A stretch of DNA of 43,188 bases from Segatella hominis (GCF_004535825.1 NZ_SGVY01000032.1:1-43188); one strand, 5' to 3'; shown: positions 1 to 9,422, numbered from the stretch's first letter. Notes: generated by a model from the sequence alone, not told the origin. Translations and numbers: made by a program.

Positions 1-166
1 TGACTGATAATAGTCGCAAAGTAAAGACAATTTGTCTTCCTTACTGTAACTTTTGTACTTTTTACTCATTACTAAACACATTTTATTAATTAACCATAAA
101 TGTGTCTATCTATATCAGTATAAGTCAATCCCCGAGGGACCGCTTGAAGGGCATAGCAGGAACTTC

Positions 167-1297
167 TCATGCATACTGAATACAAATCCACTTCGCAAAG
201 AAGCGGTCGCTTACTAAATAACCATTAGGAGTCTTGCTTACCAACTGCTTATCCACCAATGCCTTCAACGCAGTTTTCACGCTGCTCGTAGCAGGAAGCT
301 GATGGGATCTGATAAACTGCTGGCTCAAAGGCGAACTCACCAGTCCCTCTCGAGCTATTGCCAATAGAAGCAACTGCTGATTCTCCGTAAGCCAGGCACA
401 ATAGTTCTGATAAGCCATCGCCTGTTCATCTATCAACTCCTGAACCACCTCATCTACCAATGACTTCGTAATCTCAGAAGAACCATGCTCATAAATGCCA
501 TGCAATATTGCCTGCACATACCACGTTACACAATCCGACTGCTGATAGATATAAGAAAAGGTGGATTCATCTATTGACCTGTGCTGAGAAGAAAGAAGGC
601 GATTGGCAAATTCCAAATACACCTGCTCTTCGATACAAGGCAAAGACAACACCAAAGAACTCTGGAAGAAAGGACGGTTGGCAGACAGAAACATCTCCTG
701 CATCATGTGCTGCTGACTGCCAGAAAATACGAAATATACATTTGGCAAGAACTGGATATAAGAACGGATCATTGCCTCTACCCCATCCTCAGGATAGTTT
801 AATATCTGCTGAAACTCATCTATGGCGATGTAGCAGCGCTTACCTGACTGCTTCAAATACTCAAATATTCGCTTCAAACTCTCCTTACCCTCACTCGGCT
901 TTAAATCTAAAGAAAAAGTAGGAATTCCTGTCAGTTCATCTATCGTCAAAGTAGGTCGCCAACTACTGAAGAACTCCTGAACTTTACGAAGGGCCGATTG
1001 AGAAACCGTATCAAGTTTTCCGATGATTTCAGAAGCCATGATTTGCACCATTTGCTCCAGGTTTTTGGTGGCAAAAATATCGAGGTAGAAACATTTCACC
1101 CCTTCATATTGCTCCTCCATCTGATGGAAAACATGATGTATCAAGCCCGTCTTACCCATACGACGAGGGGCGACAAGCGTGATGTTACGCTCATTATGCA
1201 GCGTAGAAATCATCTTCTCGGTTTCTTTCTGGCGGTCGCAAAAATACTCTGCTCCTTTATAACCATACACAACAAAAGGATTGTTCAATGTTGCCAT
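167..1297 (-). CDS. AAA-type ATP-binding protein with C-terminal winged helix
   Basis: Predicted STAND/archaeal-ATPase-like P-loop protein of 376 aa. A Walker A motif (APRRMGKT, residues 43-50) follows a short N-terminal segment containing the FxxR-like FCDRQKE. A Walker B with acidic pair (CYIAIDEF, D160/E161) and a sensor-like VFSGSQ segment follow. The last ~80 residues look like a winged helix (repeated leucines, then a KALVDKQLVSKTPNGY wing). Such proteins are common in Bacteroidota and are usually of unknown role; DNA- or partner-binding through the C-terminus is inference. It is a single gene followed upstream by a 137-base gap. No catalytic domain other than the ATPase is visible. The family call is good; no biological function can be given. 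Confidence 0.85.
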   Translation of the reverse strand: MATLNNPFVVYGYKGAEYFCDRQKETEKMISTLHNERNITLVAPRRMGKTGLIHHVFHQMEEQYEGVKCFYLDIFATKNLEQMVQIMASEIIGKLDTVSQSALRKVQEFFSSWRPTLTIDELTGIPTFSLDLKPSEGKESLKRIFEYLKQSGKRCYIAIDEFQQILNYPEDGVEAMIRSYIQFLPNVYFVFSGSQQHMMQEMFLSANRPFFQSSLVLSLPCIEEQVYLEFANRLLSSQHRSIDESTFSYIYQQSDCVTWYVQAILHGIYEHGSSEITKSLVDEVVQELIDEQAMAYQNYCAWLTENQQLLLLAIAREGLVSSPLSQQFIRSHQLPATSSVKTALKALVDKQLVSKTPNGYLVSDRFFAKWICIQYA

Positions 1298-1434
1298 ATC
1301 TCATCATTATTCATTACACAAATAACCATTGCGCTTTTTACGCAACGCAAATTACGCAATAAAAAACGAGATAGCCAAATGTTTTCGAGATTTTTAATAA
1401 TAATTACACGAAAACTGACTGCTTCAAATACGTT

Positions 1435-3165
1435 CTATCTCGGGGTGCGCTCTATTTTCAATACCTGATCACAATAATCTACTACGGCAGGGCGATGCGT
1501 GATGAAGATAACGGTCTTATCATGCGAAGCCAAGATATTCTGAAGGAGTTGACGCTCGGTTTCTGGATCCAATGCACTCGTAGCCTCATCAAAAAGCATG
1601 ATGCTGCGATTGCGCAACAGACTTCGGGCTATGGCAATACGCTGTGCCTGTCCTTCACTCAAACCTCCTCCCTGCTCGCTGCAAACCGTATCGAGACCTT
1701 GTGGCAATTCCATCACAAAGTCGGCACAACTCGTATGCAAGGCTGCCTGCATCTCCTCATCAGTTGCATTCAACTTGCCTAATCTCAGATTATCACGGAT
1801 AGTTCCACTCATCAGGGTATTGCCCTGAGGAACATATACGAAGTTGCAACGGTGGCGAGGCGACAGTTCTCCCTGCTTTTTCGACGAATGATAAATCTCA
1901 ACTTTTCCATGCTGAGGACGGAGCAAGGCCAAAAGCAGACGGATAAGCGTAGTTTTTCCTGCACCCGTTTCTCCCAAAATAGCCGTACAACTGCCCGGAC
2001 GGAAATCAAAACTCAGATGATTGATGATATTCGTCTTGTCCAATGGCTGGTTCTGATACAAGATTTTTTCCTCTGGAGAAGCCTCAGCCAACTTATAACT
2101 GTAGCAGACATCCTGCAATCGGATGCCGCAAGGCGAAGGAATCAGGATTGGCTCTCCCTGTTCCTCCAGCGGATTTTCCTCCAGTTCCATCAGTCGCTCT
2201 GCTGCCGTAAAGACACTCACGAAGGCAGGAACCAACTTGGTAAGGTTTCTTGCCGGAACCTGTATCTTATTGACCAACTGCAGGAAAGCCGTCATGCCTC
2301 CGAAGCTCAGACTGCCGGCACTCATACGAATGGCCGCCCAAAGGAAAGCCACGAGATAACCTAAGGCAAAACCGAAGTTGACTATCAGATTACTGAACAC
2401 GCTAAACATCGTACGCTTCACCACGTGTCCACGCAATTCCTTCTGTGTATTCTCAAGTTTATCCACCATCGCATCATCCTTCTCCAAGGTCTTGATGAGC
2501 ATACGATGCTGGATAGTTTCCTGCAGCACACTCTGCACCTTACTGTCTGAATCACGCACCTGGCGGGTCAGTTGGCGCATCTTTCCCACATAGATTTTGG
2601 AGAAAGCCAAGAAAATCGGAATCATGATGACGATAACGATAGAGAGCACCTTGTCCATCGAGAAAAGATAGAAGAAGGCACCGAGAAACATCGCTAATAC
2701 GCTCAGCGTATTCGGGATGGTCTCCGTCAGGAAATTCACCACATTGCTCACGTCCGTCTCCAGTCGGTTGAGCACATCTCCCGAATGCATCTTTTCCCTA
2801 CCGTGCCATTCAGAACGGAGGATACGATCGAGCATGCGCTGCTGCATACGGTTTTGCGCCTTGATGCCCAAGAGATTACGAATCCAGACGGAAGAAACAT
2901 TCAGGGCGAAGTCGGCAAGAATCAGGAAGCCCATGAGAGCAACAGCCCAATAGATATCGCCTTCCACCACATGAGAAGCAACATCTATGGCACGCTTAAC
3001 CGCCCAAACCTGTGCCAGACTCACGCCCACCGAGAGCAAACCCACGGAAGCATTGAGGACAGCCTGCAACTGGTTGCCCCGCCATGCCTGCCAAAGCCAA
3101 ATCAGCAAGGTCTTGACATCATACTTAAACTTTGGAACCTTGAATATCTTCATCCATCTAAGCAT
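1435..3165 (-). CDS. ABC exporter, fused permease and ATPase (MsbA-like)
   Basis: A 576-aa half-transporter of the type-1 exporter class. The N-terminal ~320 residues hold about six membrane helices, and the C-terminal half is a nucleotide-binding domain. The domain has Walker A (GETGAGKTTL), a Q-loop (VYVPQGNTL), a signature LSEGQ in place of canonical LSGGQ, Walker B with catalytic Glu (IMLFDEATSALD) and an H-loop (FITHRP). It probably acts as a homodimer exporting a lipid or peptide, but the substrate cannot be read from sequence. It lies 39 bases downstream of NAD kinase on the same strand, with the junction filled by the boundary repeat. The start could also be the second Met at 3153. 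Note the about 25-residue charged insertion before the ATPase P-loop (YKLAEASPEEKILYQNQPLD). Confidence 0.9.
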   Translation of the reverse strand: MLRWMKIFKVPKFKYDVKTLLIWLWQAWRGNQLQAVLNASVGLLSVGVSLAQVWAVKRAIDVASHVVEGDIYWAVALMGFLILADFALNVSSVWIRNLLGIKAQNRMQQRMLDRILRSEWHGREKMHSGDVLNRLETDVSNVVNFLTETIPNTLSVLAMFLGAFFYLFSMDKVLSIVIVIMIPIFLAFSKIYVGKMRQLTRQVRDSDSKVQSVLQETIQHRMLIKTLEKDDAMVDKLENTQKELRGHVVKRTMFSVFSNLIVNFGFALGYLVAFLWAAIRMSAGSLSFGGMTAFLQLVNKIQVPARNLTKLVPAFVSVFTAAERLMELEENPLEEQGEPILIPSPCGIRLQDVCYSYKLAEASPEEKILYQNQPLDKTNIINHLSFDFRPGSCTAILGETGAGKTTLIRLLLALLRPQHGKVEIYHSSKKQGELSPRHRCNFVYVPQGNTLMSGTIRDNLRLGKLNATDEEMQAALHTSCADFVMELPQGLDTVCSEQGGGLSEGQAQRIAIARSLLRNRSIMLFDEATSALDPETERQLLQNILASHDKTVIFITHRPAVVDYCDQVLKIERTPR

Positions 3166-3167
3166 TT

Positions 3168-3205
3168 GAATTCTTCACTCTTCCCTCTTCACTCTTCACT
3201 TAAAC
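3168..3205. repeat. boundary repeat, nadK/ABC exporter junction
   Basis: On the coding (minus) strand the repeat starts right after the nadK stop as TTTAAGTGAAGAGTGAAG and ends in GAATTC. It is one of seven copies in the window (see findings). Confidence 0.75.
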
Positions 3206-4095
3206 TATCTTTCCCTCTGGTCAGCGCCCCACATCAGTTTCTCTCTCAGCGTAGAGAAATAACGCTGGTTGCGCTGCTTCACGATTTTGATAGAATGTGC
3301 AGCCTTGCGGATGACGAGACTGGTTTCCTCCGTCATGCGCTCACTTCTACCATCGATAGCCACGAGATAATTATGACTGCGACTCTCGATGTCCAGTTGG
3401 ATTTCAGCCGTATCATTGATTACGATAGGACGGATATTGAGACTGTGCGGAGCAACAGGAGTGAGACAGAGACTTCCACTCTGCGGGATGATAATAGGTC
3501 CGCCATTGGAGAGATTATAGGCAGTAGAACCCGTAGGCGTGGTAACGATCAGACCATCCGCCTGATAGGTAACCAAGAATTCCCCATCCACATGAGTACG
3601 GATGGAAATCATGGAAGCATCATCACGCTTCAAAACGGCAATATCATTGAGGGCAAAAGGATTGCCAGCCAATACGCCGCCCCTCGCCTCTACCTGGATA
3701 ACCGCATGTTCCTCTATCTGGCATTCCCCAGCATAGAGGCTGTCCAGTGCAGTCTCTATTTCGCTTGGCAACACATCAGCCAGGAATCCCAATCGGCCCA
3801 TGTTGATACCAATGATAGGAGTTCCCTTCGCCCCCACCTTACTGGCAGCCTTGAGGAAGGTTCCGTCGCCGCCCATGGAGATGACGTAATCCACATCGAA
3901 GTTGTAATCCTCGAAGACACCCGCCACCTTCACGTCCAGTTGGAGGTCGCGTACGAGAAAGTCGTAATAAGCATTCTCCACATAGATCTCAGCCTTCTTC
4001 TTTTCCAGAAAAGCCAGGATAGTTTCGATGGAAACCGACTTCTTAGCCTGGTATTCATTGCCAAATATTGCAAATTTCAAATGTTGTTCTGCCAT
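3205..4095 (-). CDS. nadK: NAD kinase
   Basis: Phosphorylates NAD to NADP in the cytosol. The 296-aa reading from Met at 4095 (alternative 4107) has the diagnostic GGDGT motif (SMGGDGTFLKAA, residues 74-83), a second conserved block (ALNDIAVLKRD) and the glycine-rich TPTGSTAYNLSNGGPI segment. The open frame continues upstream to 4533, but that part is antisense to the DJ-1 gene and has no family similarity. A promoter at 4131-4161 places transcription start near 4123, so starts beyond 4107 are excluded. It is transcribed divergently from the DJ-1 gene and followed by the ABC exporter. Confidence 0.95.
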   Translation of the reverse strand: MAEQHLKFAIFGNEYQAKKSVSIETILAFLEKKKAEIYVENAYYDFLVRDLQLDVKVAGVFEDYNFDVDYVISMGGDGTFLKAASKVGAKGTPIIGINMGRLGFLADVLPSEIETALDSLYAGECQIEEHAVIQVEARGGVLAGNPFALNDIAVLKRDDASMISIRTHVDGEFLVTYQADGLIVTTPTGSTAYNLSNGGPIIIPQSGSLCLTPVAPHSLNIRPIVINDTAEIQLDIESRSHNYLVAIDGRSERMTEETSLVIRKAAHSIKIVKQRNQRYFSTLREKLMWGADQRER

Positions 4096-4100
4096 TTGTT

Positions 4101-4130
4101 TTGTCATTTCAATTATTATTGTTACTTTTG
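4101..4130 (+). promoter_or_regulatory. promoter of DJ-1/ispD/recG unit
   Basis: -33 TTG at 4101-4103, 19-base spacer, -7 TACTTTTG at 4123-4130: a full match to the Bacteroidota consensus TTG-N19/20-TAnnTTTG. It abuts the opposing nadK promoter. Confidence 0.7.
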
Positions 4131-4161
4131 CAAAGGTAATAATATAAATCGAATTATTCAA
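4131..4161 (-). promoter_or_regulatory. promoter of nadK
   Basis: Read on the minus strand: TTG (4161-4159), 20-base spacer, TACCTTTG (4138-4131). It gives a leader of roughly 16-28 bases to nadK. It shares no base with, but directly touches, the divergent -7 element at 4123-4130. Confidence 0.7.
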
Positions 4162-4177
4162 CAAAAAAGATAAAATT

Positions 4178-4750
4178 ATGGCAAAGGTATATGAATTTCT
4201 TGCCAATGGCTTCGAGGAAATCGAAGGTTTGGCTCCTGTTGACATCCTCCGCAGAGGGGGCGTAGATATCAAGACGGTCAGCGTTACCGGTAGTGAATTT
4301 GTGGAAACTTCCCACGGAGTTACCATCAAGGCCGACCTCCGTTTCGAGGATGTTGAGAGTTTTGAAGATGCCGATATGCTGATGATTCCTGGTGGAATGC
4401 CAGGCAGCACCAACCTCAATGAGCATGAGGGAGTACGCCAGGCTCTCATCGCCCAGCACAAGGCAGGCAAACGTGTAGGTGCCATCTGCGCAGCGCCTAT
4501 GGTATTGGCCAGCACAGGCATCCTCGACGGCAAGAAAGCTACCTGCTATCCTGGTTTCGAACAGTATTTCGATGCCAGCACAGAATATACAGGCACCCTC
4601 TTCCAGGAAGACGGCAATGTGATTACAGGTGAAGGTCCTGCAGCCACCCTTCCTTATGCCTACCAGATATTGAGTTATTTCGTGAGCAAGGAAACCGTGG
4701 CTGCCCTGCAGGACGGAATGATGTATGATCATCTCATGAAGAGCAAGTAA
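4178..4750 (+). CDS. DJ-1/PfpI family protein (ThiJ-like)
   Basis: A 190-aa protein of the DJ-1 superfamily. The nucleophile Cys is C104 in the elbow [12 protein letters not shown], and the conserved acidic partner lies in GFEEIE near residue 14. The [11 protein letters not shown] loop is also present, and length is typical of the family. Members act as redox-sensing chaperones, deglycase-like or glyoxalase-III-like enzymes; which applies here cannot be decided. It is first in a plus-strand run with ispD (10-base gap) and recG. It is transcribed from the promoter at 4101-4130, giving a leader of about 40 bases. Confidence 0.9.
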   Translation: MAKVYEFLANGFEEIEGLAPVDILRRGGVDIKTVSVTGSEFVETSHGVTIKADLRFEDVESFEDADMLMIPGGMPGSTNLNEHEGVRQALIAQHKAGKRVGAICAAPMVLASTGILDGKKATCYPGFEQYFDASTEYTGTLFQEDGNVITGEGPAATLPYAYQILSYFVSKETVAALQDGMMYDHLMKSK

Positions 4751-4760
4751 AAAGAAAAAT

Positions 4761-5432
4761 ATGGATTACGTAATTATAGTAGCCGGGGGCAAAGGTCTCC
4801 GCATGGGAAGTGAGATTCCCAAGCAGTTCTTGCCAGTAGCAGGCAAGCCTATCCTGATGCGCACCATCGAGCGCTTTCATGAATACGATGAGCATCTGAA
4901 TATCATCTTGGTATTGCCGGAGAGCCAGCAGGAATACTGGCACCAGCTTTGCGAGGAGCATCATTTCGATATCAAGCATCAGATTGCCAATGGTGGCGAC
5001 ACCCGCTTCCAGTCTTCGAAAAACGGACTTGCACTCATCCCCGATGGAGAGGACGGTGTGGTAGGAATCCATGATGGTGTGCGCCCATTCGTCTCTACCG
5101 ACGTCATCAGCGAATGCTACGAGACGGCACGCGAGGAATATGCAGCCATCCCTGTCTATGCGGTGACTGAAACCCTAAGATATATTGACAAGCGTGGCGG
5201 TGGCAAGAATGTGCTCCGTGATGATTATCGCATCGTGCAGACTCCACAGACCTTTGACATCAGTTTGGCAAAACAGGCCTTCAACCAGGGTTACAAGGAA
5301 CAGTTTACCGACGATGCATCCGTTGTAGAAAGTCTCGGCTGTCAGGTAGCGATGGTGGATGGAAATCGAGAGAACATCAAGATCACCACCCCATTCGACA
5401 TCAAGATCGCTGAAGCATTGTTATCAGAATAA
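4761..5432 (+). CDS. ispD: 2-C-methyl-D-erythritol 4-phosphate cytidylyltransferase
   Basis: Third step of the MEP isoprenoid pathway: CTP plus MEP gives CDP-ME. The 223-aa protein begins with the nucleotidyltransferase signature [20 protein letters not shown]. It contains [10 protein letters not shown] (metal/substrate Asp), the TPQTF segment, and TDDASVVE and NIKITTPFD near the end, all diagnostic of IspD. The partner enzyme Dxr, one step earlier, lies at 12765-13928 on the other strand. Stop and recG start are separated by 34 bases containing a boundary repeat. Confidence 0.95.
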   Translation: MDYVIIVAGGKGLRMGSEIPKQFLPVAGKPILMRTIERFHEYDEHLNIILVLPESQQEYWHQLCEEHHFDIKHQIANGGDTRFQSSKNGLALIPDGEDGVVGIHDGVRPFVSTDVISECYETAREEYAAIPVYAVTETLRYIDKRGGGKNVLRDDYRIVQTPQTFDISLAKQAFNQGYKEQFTDDASVVESLGCQVAMVDGNRENIKITTPFDIKIAEALLSE

Positions 5433-5440
5433 GAACAAGA

Positions 5441-5465
5441 GAATTCTTCTCTCTTCACTTAAAAA
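5441..5465. repeat. boundary repeat, ispD/recG junction
   Basis: Here the pyrimidine-rich orientation is on the coding strand: GAATTC first, then CTTCACTTAAA abutting the recG start codon. It is a short copy. Confidence 0.7.
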
Positions 5466-5466
5466 T

Positions 5467-7563
5467 ATGAGTAGTATTTTAGACCAAGACATCATGTTCC
5501 TGCCCGGCGTAGGACCCAAAAAGAAAGAGATACTGAGCAAGGAGCTCGGTATCAGCTCCTATGGTGACTTGCTGGAATACTACCCTTATAAATATGTAGA
5601 TCGTTCGAGGATTTTCCACATCAGCGAACTCACCCCCGACATGCCTTATGTCCAGATCAAAGGCCGAATACTAAGTTACGAGGAGTTTGATACTGGCAAA
5701 CGCAACAAGCGTCTTGTTGCCCATTTCTCCGATGGCTTCGGCGTGGTCGATTTAGTCTGGTTCCGCAGTTCCCAGTACATTCTCAAGACCTATCATGTAG
5801 GTACCGAATACATCGTCTTCGGCAAACCAGCCCTCTTTGGCGGCCGCTATCAGTTTGCCCATCCAGACATGGATGATGCCAGCAACCTGCAGATTTCAGA
5901 AATGGGAATGCAACCTTTCTATAATACCACCGAAAAGATGAAGAAGTACGGATTTTCCTCCCGCACCATTGAGAAGCTCACCAAGACCTTGGTAGGACTG
6001 CTTCCTCAATTGCCCGAGACATTACCCGACTCCATCACCTCCCGCCTGCATCTGATTTCCCGCGATGAAGCCTTCCGCTTCATCCACTATCCGCATACCC
6101 ATCAGGAGATGCAGAAAGCACAGGTGCGACTCAAGTTTGAGGAACTCTTCTATGTGCAACTTAATATATTAAGGTACGCGAGCGACCAGCGGCGCAAATA
6201 CCGTGGCTACATCTTCAACCGCATCGGTGACATCTTCCATGATTTCTATGCCCACCATCTTCCTTTCGAACTCACGGGCGCACAGAAACGGGTGATGCAT
6301 GAAATCCGTGCCGATATGTGCAGCGGCCGACAGATGAACCGGTTGCTGCAGGGCGACGTGGGTTCTGGTAAAACCCTTGTGGCGCTGATGACCATGCTCA
6401 TCGCCCTCGACAATGGTTATCAGGCCTGTCTGATGGCTCCTACCGAAATTCTTGCCGAACAGCACTTGCAGACCATCCGTGAATTTCTCAAGGGGATGGA
6501 CATCCGGGTGGAACTGCTCACGGGTATGGTGAAGGGAAAGAAGCGCAAGGAAGTGCTCGATGCTCTGATTCGTGGAGATGTCCAGATATTGGTGGGCACA
6601 CATGCCATCCTCGAAGACCCCGTGATGTTCGCCCATCTCGGCGTAGCAGTCATCGACGAGCAACATCGCTTCGGAGTTGCCCAGCGTGCCCGCCTATGGG
6701 CAAAGAGCGAGAATCCGCCTCATGTATTGGTGATGACCGCCACGCCTATCCCGAGAACCTTGGCGATGACCATCTATGGCGATCTCGACGTGAGTGTGAT
6801 AGACGAACTTCCGCCAGGTAGAAAACCCATCCAGACTTTGCATAAGTTTGACAACCAGTTGACCAGCCTCTACCAGAGCATCCGCCGCCAGATCAATATG
6901 GGCAGACAGGTTTATATCGTCTTCCCGCTGATCAAGGAGAGCGAAAAGAGCGACCTCAAGAACTTAGAGGAAGGATTTGAAACGCTGAAGGAAGCCTTCC
7001 CGGAATTCCGCCTCAGCAAGGTACACGGACAGATGAAACCGGCTGAGAAGGAAGAAGAAATGGAGCATTTCGTGAAGGGCGAGACGCAGATATTGGTAGC
7101 CACCACCGTGATAGAAGTGGGTGTGAATGTGCCCAATGCCTCCGTGATGGTTATCCTCGATGCACAGCGCTTCGGACTTGCCCAACTCCACCAGCTCAGA
7201 GGCAGAGTGGGACGAGGTTGCGACCAGAGTTACTGCATCCTCGTCACCAACTATAAGTTGTCGGAGGAAACCCGCAAACGCATTGATATCATGTGTGATA
7301 CGAACGATGGATTCCGCATTGCCGAAGCCGATCTCAAGTTCAGAGGACCGGGCGATTTGGAAGGAACCCAACAGAGCGGAATGGCTTTCGACCTGAAGAT
7401 AGCCAATATTGCAAGAGACGGACAGATTGTACAGTTGGCACGCACAGAAGCACAGACCATCATCGATGCCGACCCACATTGCAACCTGCCTCAGAATGCC
7501 CTGCTCTGGAACCGACTGAAAGAAATGAAGAAAACCCATATCAATTGGGCTGCAATCAGTTAG
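5467..7563 (+). CDS. recG: ATP-dependent DNA helicase RecG
   Basis: Remodels stalled replication forks and Holliday junctions. From Met at 5467 the protein has 698 aa, normal for Bacteroidota RecG. The N-terminal wedge/OB region starts MFLPGVGPKK. Motif I is QGDVGSGKTL (about residues 295-304), the DExH box is VIDEQHRF (about 396-403), and motif III is VMTATPIPRTLAM. Motif VI is QLRGRVGRGCDQSYC, followed by the RecG-specific TRB region (FRIAEADLKFRGPGDLEGTQQSG). The frame is open 36 codons further upstream, but that overlaps ispD in another frame and shows no similarity, so 5467 is preferred. Confidence 0.96.
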   Translation: MSSILDQDIMFLPGVGPKKKEILSKELGISSYGDLLEYYPYKYVDRSRIFHISELTPDMPYVQIKGRILSYEEFDTGKRNKRLVAHFSDGFGVVDLVWFRSSQYILKTYHVGTEYIVFGKPALFGGRYQFAHPDMDDASNLQISEMGMQPFYNTTEKMKKYGFSSRTIEKLTKTLVGLLPQLPETLPDSITSRLHLISRDEAFRFIHYPHTHQEMQKAQVRLKFEELFYVQLNILRYASDQRRKYRGYIFNRIGDIFHDFYAHHLPFELTGAQKRVMHEIRADMCSGRQMNRLLQGDVGSGKTLVALMTMLIALDNGYQACLMAPTEILAEQHLQTIREFLKGMDIRVELLTGMVKGKKRKEVLDALIRGDVQILVGTHAILEDPVMFAHLGVAVIDEQHRFGVAQRARLWAKSENPPHVLVMTATPIPRTLAMTIYGDLDVSVIDELPPGRKPIQTLHKFDNQLTSLYQSIRRQINMGRQVYIVFPLIKESEKSDLKNLEEGFETLKEAFPEFRLSKVHGQMKPAEKEEEMEHFVKGETQILVATTVIEVGVNVPNASVMVILDAQRFGLAQLHQLRGRVGRGCDQSYCILVTNYKLSEETRKRIDIMCDTNDGFRIAEADLKFRGPGDLEGTQQSGMAFDLKIANIARDGQIVQLARTEAQTIIDADPHCNLPQNALLWNRLKEMKKTHINWAAIS

Positions 7564-7644
7564 GGAAACCATGACCGGGATTAAAAAAGAGGATTAAAAA
7601 GAGAATAACTGAGAAAGAAATCAGAGATAAAAAGGAATCAAGAG

Positions 7645-8085
7645 ATGAAGGAGAAAAACAATATAGAAGAAGGCTTCCTTTTTGATGCAGAAGAAATCGG
7701 AAAGCAGGAAACGGACACACAGACATCAGAAGGCACAGAATCCACAGATGCCCCCTGCCGCAGAGGAAGAAGGCGCTCTATGGTGACGGAAGACAGACCG
7801 CCCCTCACGCCAGAACAGATGAGAGAACTTCTGGAAGGTATTACGGAGATAGAGACAGCTACAGGCATCCGATACATCCGTATCCACCTCACAGCCAAGA
7901 TGTTGATAGGCATCCGGGAAAGTTCCGGCAAGGAGTTCACCATCAATCTCGGTGAACTGTATCAGGCCTATCAGAAATGCCTCCGCTTTACAAGTCCGGA
8001 AGTCAAGCGAATCATCTTTATGGGTCACTCTCCAGCCGTCACCCTGCTGCGAATGCTGAAAGAAAAAGCACAGAATTTATCGTGA
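7645..8085 (+). CDS. conserved-looking hypothetical protein
   Basis: 146 aa, not recognised. The first ~60 residues are charged and low in complexity (acidic stretch, then CRRGRRRSM). The C-terminal ~85 residues look folded: a TGIRYIRIHLTAKMLIGI strand, NLGELYQAYQKC helix, and a last segment FMGHSPAVTLLRMLKEK. No signal peptide or membrane helix is present. It follows recG by 81 bases on the same strand, with no clear promoter between, so it may be co-transcribed. Length, codon use and a sensible start support a real gene. No function proposed. Confidence 0.7.
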   Translation: MKEKNNIEEGFLFDAEEIGKQETDTQTSEGTESTDAPCRRGRRRSMVTEDRPPLTPEQMRELLEGITEIETATGIRYIRIHLTAKMLIGIRESSGKEFTINLGELYQAYQKCLRFTSPEVKRIIFMGHSPAVTLLRMLKEKAQNLS

Positions 8086-8097
8086 AAAAACGATAAA

Positions 8098-8162
8098 GGC
8101 TTCATGAGGGAATGAAACAGACTTCATAAAGGAATGAAACAGGCTTCATGAGGAAACGAAAG
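8098..8162. repeat. three 22-bp tandem repeats
   Basis: Units start at 8098, 8120 and 8142, each resembling GGCTTCATGAGGGAATGAAA, in exact 22-base phase. They lie 13 bases after the stop of the 146-aa gene. The rest of the 8086-8474 gap holds A/T-rich sequence and the promoter of the M23 gene. Confidence 0.8.
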
Positions 8163-8321
8163 TAATTTCAATAGAAAATGCAAATACTTTCGTACGAAAC
8201 CTGCATAATTTTGCAAAAACGAAATACTGCAAAATTGATTTAAATCAAAAAGCGCTTCTTCTTAACAAAAGTTAAACATCAACTTTTCGCGTTAAATATC
8301 CCCTTATTCGTGTTAATGGCC

Positions 8322-8352
8322 TTGGCAGACTGGAATATTTTTCATATATTTG
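8322..8352 (+). promoter_or_regulatory. promoter of M23/LysM gene
   Basis: TTG at 8322-8324, 20-base spacer, TATATTTG at 8345-8352: ideal Bacteroidota promoter geometry. Expected start near 8359 gives a long leader of about 115 bases, unusual next to other genes here. I see no recognisable riboswitch in it. Confidence 0.7.
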
Positions 8353-8474
8353 CAAAGTCTATTTAACAAAGTCACGCACATAAGGGGTTTTTACTTAGGT
8401 GTTTTGTAGTGGAATTTCATTTATGATTTCATTTCAATGGTGACGAACCTAAAAAAGAATATTAATTAAAAAGT

Positions 8475-9422
8475 ATGAGTTTAAAAAAGAAAATAAAGAA
8501 GATTTCCGTAGTGGCATTGTTGGCGTTAACAACCGTGCCGTCATTTGGTCAAGACTTGCTTGCCCGTCAGGCACCAGTTGACCATCGCATGAAGTCGATA
8601 GACACATTAGCAGTATCTCATTATCGAATGATGGAAGATAGAGAGAATCCTTCAGCAGAGTTGTATCAGGATTTCTCCAACAAGTATGCTCACCGCCGGA
8701 CTGCGCTTCCTGAGCACTTCCGTATCGACCTCCGTCATTTCTGCATGCCAACTCCAAGTCGCGTTGTCACAAGTAACTTCGGTTACCGTGCAAGCTTTGG
8801 CCGCCAACATAAAGGTATGGACATCAAGGTTTATATTGGCGACACAATCCGCGCAGCCTTCTCAGGCAAAGTTCGCATCGTAAGATATGAAGGTGGTGGT
8901 TATGGTAAGTACATCGTCATCCGTCACAATAATGGTTTGGAGACCATCTACGGTCACCTCTCTAAGCAGCTCGTTTCTGAGAACGAGGAGGTAAGAGCAG
9001 GCGATGTGATTGGTTTGGGAGGTAATACAGGTCGTAGTACCGGTTCTCACCTTCACTTCGAGACTCGTCTTTGCGGTGTAGCCCTCAACCCTGCGTTGAT
9101 GTTCGATTTCCGCAATCAGGACGTTACTGGCGATTTTTACGATTTCCGTCGCGACTCTTACGAGCGTGAGTCTGCAGATGCCAATGCAGCTCGTGGCAAG
9201 ATTGGTAATGGTGGTTACACCCGTGAACAGGTTAATGGTGGCGAAGTGGGCAGATACAATGCCAACGCTGGTGGCGAGAAGCTTTACCACAAGGTTAAGT
9301 ATGGTGAGACTCTGAATTCCATCGCCGAGAAGCGTGGTGTAACAGTAGATCAGATTTGCCGCCTCAACGGTTACAAGAAGGATAAGAAGCTGACTCCAGG
9401 TCAGATTATCCGCTACTCTTAA
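8475..9422 (+). CDS. secreted M23 metallopeptidase with LysM domain
   Basis: Probable periplasmic peptidoglycan endopeptidase or divisome activator. The 315-aa protein has an N-terminal signal peptide (KKKIKK, hydrophobic core, cleavage after SFG). The M23 domain is at about 95-210 with zinc-binding H112/D116 (HKGMD) and H-x-H at 192-194 (SHLHFE), so catalytic residues are intact. The domain also contains a conserved IYGHLS. A LysM domain at 271-315 (YHKVKYGETLNSIAEKRGVT) binds glycan. It is monocistronic: own promoter upstream and a strong terminator downstream. Confidence 0.93.
   Translation: MSLKKKIKKISVVALLALTTVPSFGQDLLARQAPVDHRMKSIDTLAVSHYRMMEDRENPSAELYQDFSNKYAHRRTALPEHFRIDLRHFCMPTPSRVVTSNFGYRASFGRQHKGMDIKVYIGDTIRAAFSGKVRIVRYEGGGYGKYIVIRHNNGLETIYGHLSKQLVSENEEVRAGDVIGLGGNTGRSTGSHLHFETRLCGVALNPALMFDFRNQDVTGDFYDFRRDSYERESADANAARGKIGNGGYTREQVNGGEVGRYNANAGGEKLYHKVKYGETLNSIAEKRGVTVDQICRLNGYKKDKKLTPGQIIRYS

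Noticed and set aside
24-38. Palindrome AAGACAATTTGTCTT at the window edge
   Set aside because: Short, no T-run, and the neighbouring gene is outside the window, so its role cannot be judged.
2785-4173. 462-codon plus-strand frame
   Set aside because: Antisense shadow of the ABC exporter and nadK; no motif, and opposite to clear genes.
4096-4533. Long N-terminal extension of NAD kinase
   Set aside because: It is antisense to the DJ-1 gene, lacks family similarity and lies upstream of the nadK promoter.
5359-5466. Upstream Met for recG
   Set aside because: It overlaps ispD in another frame and the extra 36 residues are unlike RecG.
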